From contig JBDVOJ010000032.1 in the NCBI GenBank assembly GCA_039969155.1, positions 1 through 64,000 on the forward strand: a stretch of 64,000 nucleotides of DNA, read 5' to 3'. The translations under genes and the position numbers were made by a program. The stretch is from GCA-002733465 sp039969155. GTDB taxonomy: Bacteria > Pseudomonadota > Gammaproteobacteria > Enterobacterales > Kangiellaceae. Within the stretch, counting starts at the first letter, position 1; each line of letters opens with the position of its first letter. The notes beneath the pieces were generated by a model. That model was not told the origin of the DNA, made no database searches, and saw only the letters and a program-made list of their open reading frames with translations. Below are positions 1 through 9,304 of the stretch, piece after piece.

Positions 1-1
1 C

Positions 2-145
2 TTTGACGGTACTGACATAGAGTATCAAGGTGAGCCTACTCACTTGGCCTTTATTAATGAGGCAGCATATTATGATCAACAAATTGCGATGTGTTGTTGT
101 CGGCCGATTAGTTTCAAACTAGAAGATTATGAACTCACCAAGTAA
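2..145 (+). CDS. C-terminal end of an unrecognised protein (partial)
   Basis: An open frame enters from the left edge and ends at a TAA 18 bases before prmC, giving 47 residues. The tail contains three consecutive cysteines followed by Arg-Pro (CCCRPI) and ends ELTK. It does not look like the end of PrfA, the usual neighbour of prmC. The close spacing suggests it is co-transcribed with prmC. I do not recognise the family and assign no function. Confidence 0.55.
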   Translation, partial: FDGTDIEYQGEPTHLAFINEAAYYDQQIAMCCCRPISFKLEDYELTK

Positions 146-163
146 AGTGGTTAGTCCATTCTA

Positions 164-1021
164 ATGAATGAGTTTAAACCATTAACCGTGCTTGGGGCTT
201 CTCAGTGGGCACTAACCCAATTAGATTCTGAATTTCCAGAAGACGATGTTAAGTATCTCTTAAGTTATGTTTTGCAAAAAAGTTTTACTTGGCTGAAAAC
301 TTGGCCGGAACAAACACTAAGCCAAGACCAAGTTAAGCAATTAGCACAATTAATTCAAAGACGTCATCAAGGTGAGCCAATTGCGTATATCACAGGCCAA
401 CGAGATTTTTGGACACTTACCCTTAAAACTAACTCGTCGACCTTAATTCCTCGACCAGAAACTGAACTACTAGTCGAATTAGGTATTCAATTTTTAGCTG
501 AACGCCAGTCAAGTATTGTACAACAAAAAATATTGGATTTAGGCACCGGAACAGGTGCTATTGCACTAGCGATTGCCAGTGAGCGCACACAGGATAAAGT
601 AACGGCCGTTGATTTTCAGAAAGGTGCGGTGGCTTTAGCTAAACAAAATGCAAAGTTGAACAAAGTCGAAAATATAGAAATTTCGCAAAGTGATTGGTTT
701 AGTAATATAGCTGAAAAAAACTTTGATCTTATCCTCTCAAATCCGCCTTATATTGAGGATAATGATCCACATCTTAGTGAAGGCGATCTAATCTATGAAC
801 CTCGCTCTGCATTAGTCGCTAGTGACAAAGGGTTAGCTGATATCAAAACGATTGTGAAACAAGGAGCTTTCCATTTGGTTCGGGGAGGCAAGATGATGAT
901 TGAGCACGGTTTTCAGCAAGGGAAAGCAGTCAGAGAAATATTCGTCGAAAATGGCTATCAAAATGTCACTACCGTCAAAGACTTATCAGAGCTTGATCGA
1001 GTAACCATAGCAACCCTTTAG
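164..1021 (+). CDS. prmC: Peptide chain release factor N5-glutamine methyltransferase PrmC (HemK)
   Basis: This cytoplasmic SAM-dependent enzyme methylates the glutamine of the GGQ motif of release factors RF1 and RF2, raising termination efficiency. The 285-residue product has the family layout. A helical N-terminal domain covers about residues 1-85, and IPRPETELLVE starts the Rossmann methyltransferase domain. The SAM loop is DLGTGTGAIALA (about residue 125). The catalytic substrate-binding motif is NPPY (about residue 193). The length is typical (about 275-290 aa). It is followed 43 bases later by a MoeB/ThiF gene, a common pairing in gammaproteobacteria. PrmC also matters here because a second GGQ protein, PrfH, is encoded at about 49.7 kb; whether PrmC modifies it cannot be judged from sequence. 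Confidence 0.96.
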   Translation: MNEFKPLTVLGASQWALTQLDSEFPEDDVKYLLSYVLQKSFTWLKTWPEQTLSQDQVKQLAQLIQRRHQGEPIAYITGQRDFWTLTLKTNSSTLIPRPETELLVELGIQFLAERQSSIVQQKILDLGTGTGAIALAIASERTQDKVTAVDFQKGAVALAKQNAKLNKVENIEISQSDWFSNIAEKNFDLILSNPPYIEDNDPHLSEGDLIYEPRSALVASDKGLADIKTIVKQGAFHLVRGGKMMIEHGFQQGKAVREIFVENGYQNVTTVKDLSELDRVTIATL

Positions 1022-1064
1022 TATTAGTGACGGAGAGCAGAATCTATCATTGGAGAATTACAAG

Positions 1065-1808
1065 ATGTTAAGTGATGAAGAGCTACTTAGATACTCTCGG
1101 CAAATCATGTTGCAGCAGATAGATATTGCTGGTCAGCAAAAGCTTAGGGTAGCGCATGTGCTTGTCTTGGGGGCTGGGGGACTCGGTTCGCCAGTGCTGC
1201 TTTACTTAGCCGCCGCAGGGATCGGCCAACTAACCATAGTAGATGACGATCAAGTTGATTCAAGTAATCTTCAGCGACAAATTATTCATCAAGAATCTAC
1301 CCAAGGTATCGACAAAGTAGAATCTGCAAAACAACGACTAAAACAGATAAATCCAAGCTGTAAAGTGAATACTATTAATCAACGACTGGATCTTCAGTCG
1401 ATGAAGCAGGTTTTGTCTAGTATCGATTTAGTGGTCGATTGCTGCGATAATTTTACAACGAGATTCATGTTGAACGAAGTTTGTTGGCAGTCAAAGACAC
1501 CGTTAGTCTCTGGTGCTGCAATCCGTTGGGAAGGGCAATTAACCACTTTTTTGATGAAACCAGATTCGGCTTGTTATGCTTGCTTATATGATACAGATTC
1601 GTACACCGACCAAAGCTGCTCGGAAAATGGGGTATTAGGTCCGATCGTTGGTACCATCGGTAGCCTGCAAGCATTAGAGGCTATTAAAGTCTTGTCGGGT
1701 GCAGGCAAACCATTAGCTGGCTGGTTAATGTTGTTTGACGGAATGGAACAATCATTTAACAAAATTAAATATAATAAAAAGAAAGATTGTTCAGTTTGTT
1801 CAAAGTGA
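1065..1808 (+). CDS. moeB: MoeB/ThiF-family sulfur-carrier adenylyltransferase
   Basis: This E1-like enzyme adenylates the C-terminal Gly-Gly of a small sulfur carrier (MoaD for molybdopterin, or ThiS for thiamine). Visible hallmarks are RYSRQIML at the N-terminus, the nucleotide-binding loop LGAGGLGSPVLLYLAAAGIG, the DDDQVDSSNLQRQ segment with the conserved NLQRQ arginine finger, and zinc-binding cysteine pairs CYAC and CSVC. I chose the ATG at 1065 because GGAG lies 9 bases upstream; a TTG at 1050 would add five residues. The length (247 aa) fits MoeB. It probably shares a transcript with prmC. MoeB and ThiF cannot be separated with certainty by eye, so the symbol is provisional. Confidence 0.85.
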   Translation: MLSDEELLRYSRQIMLQQIDIAGQQKLRVAHVLVLGAGGLGSPVLLYLAAAGIGQLTIVDDDQVDSSNLQRQIIHQESTQGIDKVESAKQRLKQINPSCKVNTINQRLDLQSMKQVLSSIDLVVDCCDNFTTRFMLNEVCWQSKTPLVSGAAIRWEGQLTTFLMKPDSACYACLYDTDSYTDQSCSENGVLGPIVGTIGSLQALEAIKVLSGAGKPLAGWLMLFDGMEQSFNKIKYNKKKDCSVCSK

Positions 1809-1896
1809 AATTGAAAGACTCCACAAGCGACAGCTGATTAGTTCAAAAATTCGTTTATTATTCCAATTGGTACCCATATTTTAGAGGGCAGTGACA

Positions 1897-2355
1897 ATGA
1901 AACATTTCAGATTTGTCTTTCTCATGTTAGTAGTATTTAGTGTTAGTTTATCGGCCTTTGGTGTAAAAGCTAACGATAAAACACTTGAGCTGCAACAGCA
2001 GGTTTTTCAAATTGAAACAGCTTTCGCCAAGACAATGGCAGATCGAGACTTTGAGGCGTTCAAAAGTTACCTGTCTAAAGAGGCCATTTTTCTATCTGGA
2101 AAAAATCCGCGAAGGGGAATAGAGCAAATTTCCGAACAATGGAAGAAATATTTTGAAGAGCAATCGGCTCCTTTTTCATGGAAACCAGAAGTCGTTCAAG
2201 TGCTAGAGTCTGGTAAATTAGCCATTAGTACTGGTCCAGTATTTAATTCAAAAGGCAAACTCTTTTCATACTACACATCAACATGGCGACTTGAAGATGA
2301 TGGAAAATGGCGAATAGTGTTTGATAAAGGAAATAAGGCTTGTTTGGCAAAATGA
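1897..2355 (+). CDS. Exported SnoaL/DUF4440-like (NTF2-fold) protein
   Basis: The protein has 152 residues. It opens with a clear signal peptide (MKHFRF then a hydrophobic stretch ending near SAFGVKA), so it is probably periplasmic. The rest resembles the small NTF2-like cone fold: IETAFAKTMADRDFEAFKSYL, a FLSG...RGIEQISEQW helix, and the terminal YTSTWRLEDDGKWRIVFDKG strand pair typical of DUF4440/SnoaL proteins. Such proteins are ligand-binding or catalytic, with no common substrate. The ATG at 1897 is preferred over a GTG at 1891 because AGAGG lies 9 bases before it. It stands alone, followed by about 240 bases with no feature I can identify. Confidence 0.7.
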   Translation: MKHFRFVFLMLVVFSVSLSAFGVKANDKTLELQQQVFQIETAFAKTMADRDFEAFKSYLSKEAIFLSGKNPRRGIEQISEQWKKYFEEQSAPFSWKPEVVQVLESGKLAISTGPVFNSKGKLFSYYTSTWRLEDDGKWRIVFDKGNKACLAK

Positions 2356-2593
2356 GTTTATTCTTAGCATTTATTCCAAAGTGGATTGATGTTAACTGTT
2401 GAGCGCTAAACATTAAAAGGCTGAATGGAAAAGCGTTTAAAAAGAAAGCGATGAAACTGCTCAAATTTTAATCAACGCTAAAAGGTCGATGAAAGTTCAA
2501 TTGTGCAATCAATAATTGGAATTCATCTGCTAATGCTTGTGTGCTTTGAATGCTAAAACACTCGAAAAGTAATAACGGGAAAGGGATACAAGC

Positions 2594-2998
2594 ATGAATA
2601 CCGAGCTCTATGAGGAAGTACATCGATTGTCGGTCAGCATCGTCAATGCATCAGAAAAAGGTCTACAGGATTTAGAAAGCGAAGCATACTCCGAGTTAGA
2701 GAGACTCTGTAACAGGTTTGAGAAAAGCGACTCTAATCATCCTATTCAGTGGGAAGCGCTGGGAGATTTTGCGATGAACCATGAGCAAGCGCTATCGGCT
2801 TATCGTAAAGGTTTGGCGTGCTCTGAGAAATTGGGATTAGTGGAATATCAAGCATCAATTTTGTTTGCGATGGCTGAATGTTATTTGGATCAAGGGAGCA
2901 TTGACCAAGCTGCGCAATTTGCTCTGTTGGCTCAGCAGCACGCAGAAGAAATTGATGATGAAGAACTTAAATCTGCGATTGGTGATTTTTTGAAATAG
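2594..2998 (+). CDS. Small helical TPR-like protein
   Basis: A 134-residue soluble, acidic, all-helical protein without signal peptide. The central part (GDFAMNHEQALSAYRKGLACSEK ... SILFAMAECYLDQGSIDQAAQFALLAQQHAEEI, quoted in pieces) has the alternating small and aromatic spacing of about two tetratricopeptide repeats, suggesting a protein-binding adaptor. GGGAAAGGG lies just upstream of the start. Neighbours give no functional clue: an NTF2-like gene before it and a convergent PspB-like gene after it. The family is unknown to me. Confidence 0.65.
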   Translation: MNTELYEEVHRLSVSIVNASEKGLQDLESEAYSELERLCNRFEKSDSNHPIQWEALGDFAMNHEQALSAYRKGLACSEKLGLVEYQASILFAMAECYLDQGSIDQAAQFALLAQQHAEEIDDEELKSAIGDFLK

Positions 2999-3132
2999 CC
3001 GGATTTTATTAAGAACAACCAGTTAGTAGTTAATTGAGCAAGTGCATATTTACCATCCATGGCGATAGCCTATTTTACTGCTGAAAGGTTAATTCTAGTC
3101 GCTCTTGATTCTCGCAGTTTATTCAATTCTCC

Positions 3133-3357
3133 TTATAAGTTTTCTATCTCTTTTTTTAGGTCGTAGCCTTTATCGGTGACAATAGCCTCTAACACTCTAA
3201 CTCTTTCTTCAAGTGCTTCGACCTTTTCTAACCTTGCTTCCATTGGCGAAAAGTCGACTTCAGGTCTCTCCCTAGTTTTTAGCCATTCTCTCGCCAAGTT
3301 TACTAATAGTGAAGCGATGACAATGATCACTATCATTTCGAAAACAGCTAGCCACAT
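3133..3357 (-). CDS. PspB-like small membrane protein with coiled coil
   Basis: A 74-residue protein with one N-terminal membrane helix (about residues 3-22) followed by a charged coiled coil (MEARLEKVEALEERVRVLEA), then a short tail. This is the architecture and length of phage-shock protein B, and the ARLEKVEALEERVRVLEAIV segment resembles the PspB LADEAKRMRERIQALESIL region. PspB partners PspC to relieve PspA inhibition of PspF under envelope stress. No pspA, pspC or pspF is visible nearby, so this may be an orphan PspB-like protein. AGGAG sits upstream of the start. Confidence 0.7.
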   Translation of the reverse strand: MWLAVFEMIVIIVIASLLVNLAREWLKTRERPEVDFSPMEARLEKVEALEERVRVLEAIVTDKGYDLKKEIENL

Positions 3358-3472
3358 ATCTATTTCTCCTAAGGTAAGTAGTTAAAACCTTTATTTTTTC
3401 AAGCAGTTCAAAAAGTAAGCCATGTGTAATAGTATGTGACTTACTTTCAGCTGAATCAATTCAAGCCATCTA

Positions 3473-6400
3473 ATGCAGAATAATATTGTTGAGCAAGCCT
3501 TTGCCAATTTAAAGCGGCTTACCACTTCTAGTCAGACGAGCCTAGAGCCGCAATTATTCCAAGAATTAGCTAATAATATCAAAATAAGTCGGTTTGTAGC
3601 AGAAATCTACTCAGAAATGGCCGAACCTGCAGCTATTCAGCTGCAGTGGCACGCAAACCACAGTTCGGAGAGTTTCCGACCGTATTTAACGGAAATACTA
3701 ACTGAATGTCTTTTCAACTCCGCTCCGCAACAAATAGAAAACGCTGAATGCCGCTTTCAAGATATTAAGTCCAATTATCAGAATGAAGTGAGTTGCATGA
3801 GCTTTCTGCGGAAAATAAGACGCCAACATAGTGCGGCCATAGCAGTCTTGGAGTTGTCTGAACAAATATCCGTCGAACAAGCAATGCTGAGAATGAGTAT
3901 ATTGGCAGAGTGCCTAATTCAGGTGGCCTATATCTGGAGTTTCGCGATGCAAACACAGACTTTTGGTATCCCACAGCTGGGTTTGGATACGTCAGAAGCA
4001 ACCTCGGAAAAAGCAAAGGTACTTGCTCCAAAATCAACTGAGTCTGCTGGGCAAGTCGATAGTCATTTTCAAAACATGATGGTTTTGGCTATGGGAAAAT
4101 TTGGCGGTATGGAGTTAAATTTTTCATCTGACATTGACCTAATTTTCTTTTACCTTTGTTCGGGGCAAACCGCTGGTGGAAGGCGTTCTATCGAAAACAC
4201 TCGATTTTTCCAAAAAGTAGGGCAACAGCTTATTCGACTTCTGGATGAAAAAACCGCCGATGGTTTTGTGTTTCGTGTTGATATGCGATTAAGACCTTAT
4301 GGCGACTCTGGGAATTTAGTCATGTCAGTGGATCAAGCAGAAGATTATTACCACGAGCAAGGGCGAGGATGGGAAAGGTTTGCAATGGTAAGGGCTCGAA
4401 TTATCACTGGTCGCGCTGAGGAAAAATTCCAATTGGAACAAATTCTGAGGCCTTTTGCTTTTCGCCGCTACATCGATTATGGCGTCATTGACTCGCTAAG
4501 AAGTATGAAGGATATGATTCAACGTGAAGTTCGCCGGCGTGGCCTGGTCGGGAATATCAAGTTAGGCGCTGGTGGTATTCGTGAAATTGAATTTATGGTG
4601 CAATCACTTCAGCTAATCCAAGGTGGACGCGATAAAAGACTGCAAGAAAGGAACCTACTCAAGGTGCTTCCTTTACTCGCCGAGCAAGAGTTGTTGCCAA
4701 AAGACTCGGCTAAGGAATTAGCAGATAATTATCGTTTTTTAAGGCGTCTTGAACACTGCTTACAACAACTTGAAGAGCGACAAACACAGCAATTACCGGA
4801 CAGTCCTGAAGTGCAAGCAGTGATTGCTAAGTTAATGAGATTCGAAGACTGGCAGAGTTTTAAAAATAGTCTTGATCAAATTCAACATTCGACCAACAAG
4901 CACTTCAATGCGCTTTTTGGCGAAGAGCGGACCATGAATGAAGAACAGGACGATTTCTATTTGTCTCTGTGGGAAGGGTTTATTACCAGCCAAAAGCTTA
5001 GTGAAAAATTGGCAAGCATAACTTCCGAGGAAGCTACACAGTTGGTTAATTTATTAGCAGACTTTAGGGACTCTAATGCGCATGTCAGCTTATCTCAAAA
5101 AGGAGCTAAAAGGCTAAAGCAGTTTTTACCAACGTTACTGGCAATTGGGTTGGAAACGACCAATCCAGTAGAAACCATTAAAAATCTTATACGAATTCTA
5201 AGGACGATTTTAAAAAGAACAGCCTACCTGGATCTCTTGAGCGAAAATCTTCCAATTTTGCAGCATCTTGTCGATCTTGTCAGTCGCAGTCAATGGGTGG
5301 TAGACCGGCTCTGTGAAAGTCCAATTTTATTCGACGAATTACTCTATCCTAATAGCTTGTATGAACCGCTGCAAACCAGTGATTTGCAGAGCGAGTTACG
5401 GCAATCATTGCTTAGAATTGAAGAGTCAGATAAAGAACAAATTTTGGATGCTATTCGTAATTTCAAGCAAATCAACGAACTGAGAGTTGCTGCAGCGTTG
5501 CTAGCTGAACGACTTAGTATTTCACAAGTTAACCGCTATTTGAGTCAATTGGCACAAGTGATTATACAAACAGCATTAGCAATTTGTTGGCGAGAAATGG
5601 TTCAGAAATATGGTGAACCAGCCGGTTTAAAAGATGATAGTTCTATACCAAATACTCAGCCTACTAATTTAAGCCAGCAAGTTGCCGCTGACGAGATAGA
5701 AACAGGTTTTGCGATTATTGCTTATGGCAAGCTCGGCGGAAACGAGCTCGGCTTCAATTCAGATTTAGACTTAGTGTTTCTATTTGACCAACCGCTTGAC
5801 TCTGAGACCACCGGTATCGTCAGTCTAACGGATCCGAATAAGAAAACTGGAGTCCTCAGCATCAATCGCTTTTACACTAGGTTAGCGCAAAAACTCATAC
5901 ATTTTCTCTCCACTCGAACAAGTCTTGGAGTGTTGTATGAAGTGGATATGAGACTAAGGCCGTCTGGAAATTCCGGAATGCTGGTGAGTCATATCGATAC
6001 TTTCAAAGTTTATCAGCAAGAAAGTGCTTGGACCTGGGAGCATCAGGCATTAGTGCGAGCAAGGCCAGTAGCAGGAAGTAAAAATATTAGTCAGCACTTC
6101 TCAGAATTAAGAAGTCATATTTTAGGTCAAGAGCGCGACTCTAAGAGGCTAGCCAAAGATGTGGTGGATATGCGTCAGCGCATGCGGCAGGAATTGGATA
6201 AGTCTTCGGAGGATTGGTTCAATATTAAGCAGGGAAGGGGAGGATTGGTTGATATAGAGTTTATCAGTCAGTTCTTGGTGCTTAACCACATTCATAATGT
6301 TAACTCTGAAACCGCCGCTGCCATTGCTCCAGATAGTACTATTGATATTTTGCGCTTCTTTAGGCGGCAAAACCTACTGTCAGATAACGACTGCAAGCAA

Positions 6401-6556
6401 CTGATTGAAGCCTTTAGTCGTTATATTAATCGTTTAAATGAGTTAACTCTAGAAAGTCAAAAAAAGCTGGTGCCAGCTTCTGAATTTATTGAACAAAGAG
6501 CTAATGTTATTCGTATTTGGAAGGAGCTATTTGCAAAGGCCGATGCAGATAGTTAA
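3473..6556 (+). CDS. glnE: Bifunctional glutamine synthetase adenylyltransferase/adenylyl-removing enzyme
   Basis: GlnE adenylylates and deadenylylates glutamine synthetase in response to PII protein and glutamine. The 1027-residue product (E. coli about 946) contains two nucleotidyltransferase domains. The N-terminal deadenylylase has GGMELNFSSDIDLIF (about residue 210). The C-terminal adenylylase has GGNELGFNSDLDLVF (about residue 755), each followed by an RVDMRLRP or EVDMRLRP motif. GGIREIEF and GGLVDIEF close the helical domains. The start is an ATG after an AT-rich leader with no strong ribosome site. It lies about 2.5 kb from convergent amtB-glnK, so PII and its GS-modifying target are encoded close together. 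Confidence 0.97.
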   Translation: MQNNIVEQAFANLKRLTTSSQTSLEPQLFQELANNIKISRFVAEIYSEMAEPAAIQLQWHANHSSESFRPYLTEILTECLFNSAPQQIENAECRFQDIKSNYQNEVSCMSFLRKIRRQHSAAIAVLELSEQISVEQAMLRMSILAECLIQVAYIWSFAMQTQTFGIPQLGLDTSEATSEKAKVLAPKSTESAGQVDSHFQNMMVLAMGKFGGMELNFSSDIDLIFFYLCSGQTAGGRRSIENTRFFQKVGQQLIRLLDEKTADGFVFRVDMRLRPYGDSGNLVMSVDQAEDYYHEQGRGWERFAMVRARIITGRAEEKFQLEQILRPFAFRRYIDYGVIDSLRSMKDMIQREVRRRGLVGNIKLGAGGIREIEFMVQSLQLIQGGRDKRLQERNLLKVLPLLAEQELLPKDSAKELADNYRFLRRLEHCLQQLEERQTQQLPDSPEVQAVIAKLMRFEDWQSFKNSLDQIQHSTNKHFNALFGEERTMNEEQDDFYLSLWEGFITSQKLSEKLASITSEEATQLVNLLADFRDSNAHVSLSQKGAKRLKQFLPTLLAIGLETTNPVETIKNLIRILRTILKRTAYLDLLSENLPILQHLVDLVSRSQWVVDRLCESPILFDELLYPNSLYEPLQTSDLQSELRQSLLRIEESDKEQILDAIRNFKQINELRVAAALLAERLSISQVNRYLSQLAQVIIQTALAICWREMVQKYGEPAGLKDDSSIPNTQPTNLSQQVAADEIETGFAIIAYGKLGGNELGFNSDLDLVFLFDQPLDSETTGIVSLTDPNKKTGVLSINRFYTRLAQKLIHFLSTRTSLGVLYEVDMRLRPSGNSGMLVSHIDTFKVYQQESAWTWEHQALVRARPVAGSKNISQHFSELRSHILGQERDSKRLAKDVVDMRQRMRQELDKSSEDWFNIKQGRGGLVDIEFISQFLVLNHIHNVNSETAAAIAPDSTIDILRFFRRQNLLSDNDCKQLIEAFSRYINRLNELTLESQKKLVPASEFIEQRANVIRIWKELFAKADADS

Positions 6557-6580
6557 GCGCAAATGGCAAAACTGTAAAGG

Positions 6581-6615
6581 CGATCTATCCTAGCTAGAAC
6601 ATGCAGGATAGATCG
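6581..6615. terminator. Bidirectional terminator between glnE and the porin gene
   Basis: An 11-bp perfect inverted repeat (CGATCTATCCT and AGGATAGATCG) with a 13-base loop lies in the 86-bp gap between two converging genes. The flanking T-runs are weak, so its efficiency as an intrinsic terminator is uncertain. Confidence 0.55.
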
Positions 6616-6642
6616 TATTTCTGATGCGTAGAAACGATCAAA

Positions 6643-7287
6643 TTATTTTAACGAAAAAGTTTTTCCAAAAGAAAAATACATGGATTCGTCATCATCTAAA
6701 TCGCTTCCACTGATCAAGACACCGACACTGACATCAAAACCACCGATCTCTGTTCCATAAGCGACATCCAGGTATTCGCCTTCCGCATCATCGCCGTAGA
6801 TACCAACTTCACCGCTAAATCCAGAATGAGAAAACCCTAAGGTAAGAATCGTGTAGTCGCTCTCGGTAGCCGCTTCATTACCGACTACTCCGTCCCATTT
6901 GCCAAGACTATAACCCAAGCTAAAACTACCATAATCCGCTGACAGATTTACTTCGTTGTAAGCCGAATCAAAGTCGCCAGTATATTGATAAGTTGTTGCG
7001 CCAACCGAAAAACTAAAGTCTTGAGTAACTTCAAATTGATAGCTACCATAAACATCCACCTCTAGACCATCATCGACGTCAGCTGCCCAAGTTCCGATAC
7101 TGAAACCTTCATTTGCATAATCTAAACCTGCACTAGCTGATGCTCCAGCTGTTTGCTGAATGCCGCGAAAGTGGTATTGGGATACAACACCAACGTTGGA
7201 AGTAAGTTCAGCGTGAACTTGCTCTGAATACCCTAGAGTAGTTAAAAGTGTGGTGACTATGATCACTGATGTTGATGTTTTTTTCAT
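6643..7287 (-). CDS. TorF-family putative porin (Gcw_chp)
   Basis: A 214-residue outer-membrane-type protein with a signal peptide (MKKTSTSVII ... HAELTSN). Alternating amphipathic strands end in an aromatic-type C-terminus (FSFGKTFSLK). The opening ELTSNVGVVSQYHFRGIQQT matches the pattern of the Gcw_chp/TorF porin family, where 'Y.FRGI.Q' follows cleavage. It is acidic and Gly/Asp-rich, as usual in marine bacteria. It lies between glnE and amtB and could be part of a nitrogen-uptake set, but that is only positional. RBS: GAGGAA upstream. Confidence 0.75.
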   Translation of the reverse strand: MKKTSTSVIIVTTLLTTLGYSEQVHAELTSNVGVVSQYHFRGIQQTAGASASAGLDYANEGFSIGTWAADVDDGLEVDVYGSYQFEVTQDFSFSVGATTYQYTGDFDSAYNEVNLSADYGSFSLGYSLGKWDGVVGNEAATESDYTILTLGFSHSGFSGEVGIYGDDAEGEYLDVAYGTEIGGFDVSVGVLISGSDLDDDESMYFSFGKTFSLK

Positions 7288-7440
7288 GATGAATTTCCTC
7301 TTCGAGTTTTTAGTTATTAGAATATTGATTAGTTACTATTATGTTCATGAATTTCTTTTTATTGGCCGCACCAAGTCGCTCTAACCGAGATCTAGCTCGC
7401 AGAGTCGTTAATGAGACTGTTGGAAATATTTAAAGCGAAA

Positions 7441-7486
7441 GCGCTAGTCAGATTCTTGCTTAAAGGTATTTCAACTTGACTAGCGC
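7441..7486 (-). terminator. Hairpin downstream of amtB
   Basis: A 10-bp perfect inverted repeat (GCGCTAGTCA and TGACTAGCGC), loop about 26 bases, sits just past the amtB stop. On the minus strand it is followed by a T-rich stretch, consistent with termination of the glnK-amtB transcript. Confidence 0.5.
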
Positions 7487-7498
7487 AGTCTTATTTCG

Positions 7499-8743
7499 TT
7501 AGTTTTTACCGCCAACAAATTCTGGATAAGCTTCGACACCACATTCGGTGGCATCAGCTCCATCGTACTCATCTTGCTCGCTAATACGAATGCCAAATAG
7601 CTTTTTAACGACAAACCAAACAGCAAGGCTTGAACCGAACACCCAGCTACCAATAACAACGATACCGATAAGTTGTGTTAGAAAGCTCACGTCTTTAGTA
7701 AATGGCACTAGCATGACACCAACAATTCCTGCCACACCATGTACTGATATGGCGCCGACTGGATCGTCAATTTCTATTTTGTCGAAGAATTTGATTGCGA
7801 AGAAAGCGATGCTCGCACCAATTGCTCCAAATAAAACCGCTAAGGTCGGTGTCGGCGAATCAGGCGCTGCAGTAATGGTTACTAGTCCCGCTAAAGCACC
7901 ATTAACGATAAGGGTTAAATCGGCTTTTCCGTAGAGAACTGTGCTTAGTAGGTAAGCACAGATTGCACCTGCCGCGGCTGCCGCATTGGTGTTAACAAAT
8001 ATTCTAGCAATTGCGTCGGCATCACCTGTTGAGTTTAACGTTAACTGCGAACCACCATTAAAACCTAGCCAACCCATCCAAAGAATAAAAGTTCCAAGAG
8101 CGACTAAAGGCATGTTGGCGCCAGGCATTGCTTTAACGCCTTTGCTGCCATAACGGCCTTTACGTGGCCCAAGTAAAAGAACACCAGATAATGCCGCCAT
8201 AGCTCCGGCCATATGCACGATAGCTGAACCTGCAAAGTCGCTAAATCCTAAGCCGCCATCTTCGACACTTGCACCAAGAAATCCTGCTCCCCAGGTCCAG
8301 TATCCTTCAACGGGGTAAATCACTGCTGTCATAAAGATTGCAAAAATCAAAAATGCAGACAGTTTCATTCTTTCTGCAACCGCTCCCGAAACAATTGACA
8401 TTGCGGTAGCCACAAAAACTACTTGGAAAAAGAAGTCGACGTCGCGTGATTGAGTCGCGCCCTCTGCAGTCGCTTCAATGCCAAATCCGAAACTAGGTAA
8501 CCAGCCGGCGGTTTCACTGTCTTGATACATAATATCGAAACCGAATGCTTGGTACGCGATACAAGCTAACGCGTAAAGTAGAATATTTTTGGTCAATATT
8601 TCAGTGGTGTTTTTGCTTCTTACTAAGCCAGCTTCAAGCATTGAAAATCCGGCAGCCATCCACATGACTAAAGCGCCGGAAAAGAGCAGGAATAAAGTGT
8701 TAAATATATAGTTGTGTTCGTTGACTAATGCTTCTGTACTCAT
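7499..8743 (-). CDS. amtB: Ammonium transporter AmtB
   Basis: Inner-membrane trimeric ammonium channel. The 414-residue product starts MSTEALVNEHNYIFNTLFLL and has about 11 predicted membrane helices. Family signatures include WMAAGFSMLEAGLVRSKN, DFAGSAIVHMAGAMAALSG (with the twin-His pore region) and ISVHGVAGIVGVM (second pore His). Gene order glnK-amtB with 25-bp spacing is the classic operon, in which uridylylated GlnK releases the channel. Upstream lies a sigma-54-type promoter and an NtrC-like site, so expression under nitrogen limitation is expected. Confidence 0.95.
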   Translation of the reverse strand: MSTEALVNEHNYIFNTLFLLFSGALVMWMAAGFSMLEAGLVRSKNTTEILTKNILLYALACIAYQAFGFDIMYQDSETAGWLPSFGFGIEATAEGATQSRDVDFFFQVVFVATAMSIVSGAVAERMKLSAFLIFAIFMTAVIYPVEGYWTWGAGFLGASVEDGGLGFSDFAGSAIVHMAGAMAALSGVLLLGPRKGRYGSKGVKAMPGANMPLVALGTFILWMGWLGFNGGSQLTLNSTGDADAIARIFVNTNAAAAAGAICAYLLSTVLYGKADLTLIVNGALAGLVTITAAPDSPTPTLAVLFGAIGASIAFFAIKFFDKIEIDDPVGAISVHGVAGIVGVMLVPFTKDVSFLTQLIGIVVIGSWVFGSSLAVWFVVKKLFGIRISEQDEYDGADATECGVEAYPEFVGGKN

Positions 8744-8768
8744 TGTGTTTATCTCTTATTGGTTATTT

Positions 8769-9107
8769 TTATAGGGCGTCAAGATCGATCTCGTTAGTTC
8801 GGATCCGATAAGCTTGTTGAATTTTGGAAATAAAAATTTTGCCGTCTCCTGGCTTGCCGGTTTTTGAAGACTCGATAATTGAATCGATGACGTTATCTAA
8901 CGCGTCCTCACTGACAGCAATTTCAATTTTTATTTTAGGAATAAAGTCGTTCGAATATTCATTTCCACGATAAACCTCCGTGGTTGCACGCTGACTTCCT
9001 AATCCTTTAACTTCGCTCACCGTCATTCCTCCAATGCCTTCTTCGATGAGTCGGTTATAGACATCATTCAACTTGAACGGTCTTACAATAGCTGTTAACC
9101 AATACAA
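8769..9107 (-). CDS. glnK: Nitrogen regulatory protein P-II (GlnK-type)
   Basis: A 112-residue PII signal protein. The T-loop reads TEVYRGNEYSNDF with Tyr51, the site uridylylated by GlnD. The B-loop/C-signature GKPGDGKIFI and the end RIRTNEIDLDAL are conserved. It binds ATP and 2-oxoglutarate, controls AmtB and, via GlnE (encoded nearby), glutamine synthetase. Its position directly upstream of amtB indicates GlnK rather than GlnB. Confidence 0.93.
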   Translation of the reverse strand: MYWLTAIVRPFKLNDVYNRLIEEGIGGMTVSEVKGLGSQRATTEVYRGNEYSNDFIPKIKIEIAVSEDALDNVIDSIIESSKTGKPGDGKIFISKIQQAYRIRTNEIDLDAL

Positions 9108-9215
9108 AATAAGTTCCCCTTTCGTTTATTATTAATACTGCTGTTTTAAGTTTTGTTGTTTCTATTTCGTGAAGAAATAGTTCAACTATCCAAATACCTA
9201 CCTAATTGATGCTAT

Positions 9216-9232
9216 TTCAAATAACGTGCCAA
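9216..9232 (-). promoter_or_regulatory. Probable sigma-54 promoter of glnK-amtB
   Basis: On the minus strand the sequence TTGGCACGTTATTTGAA matches the sigma-54 pattern TTGGCACG-N4-TTGCA, with one mismatch in the -12 box (GA for GC). It lies about 110 bp before glnK. Together with the NtrC-type site upstream, this is the expected nitrogen-starvation promoter. Confidence 0.65.
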
Positions 9233-9304
9233 TTTGGAATTTTTGTGTTTTGGCGTATTTCGAAGGGTATTAAATGAATTGAGGCCAGAAAAATGCTCAA
9301 AAAC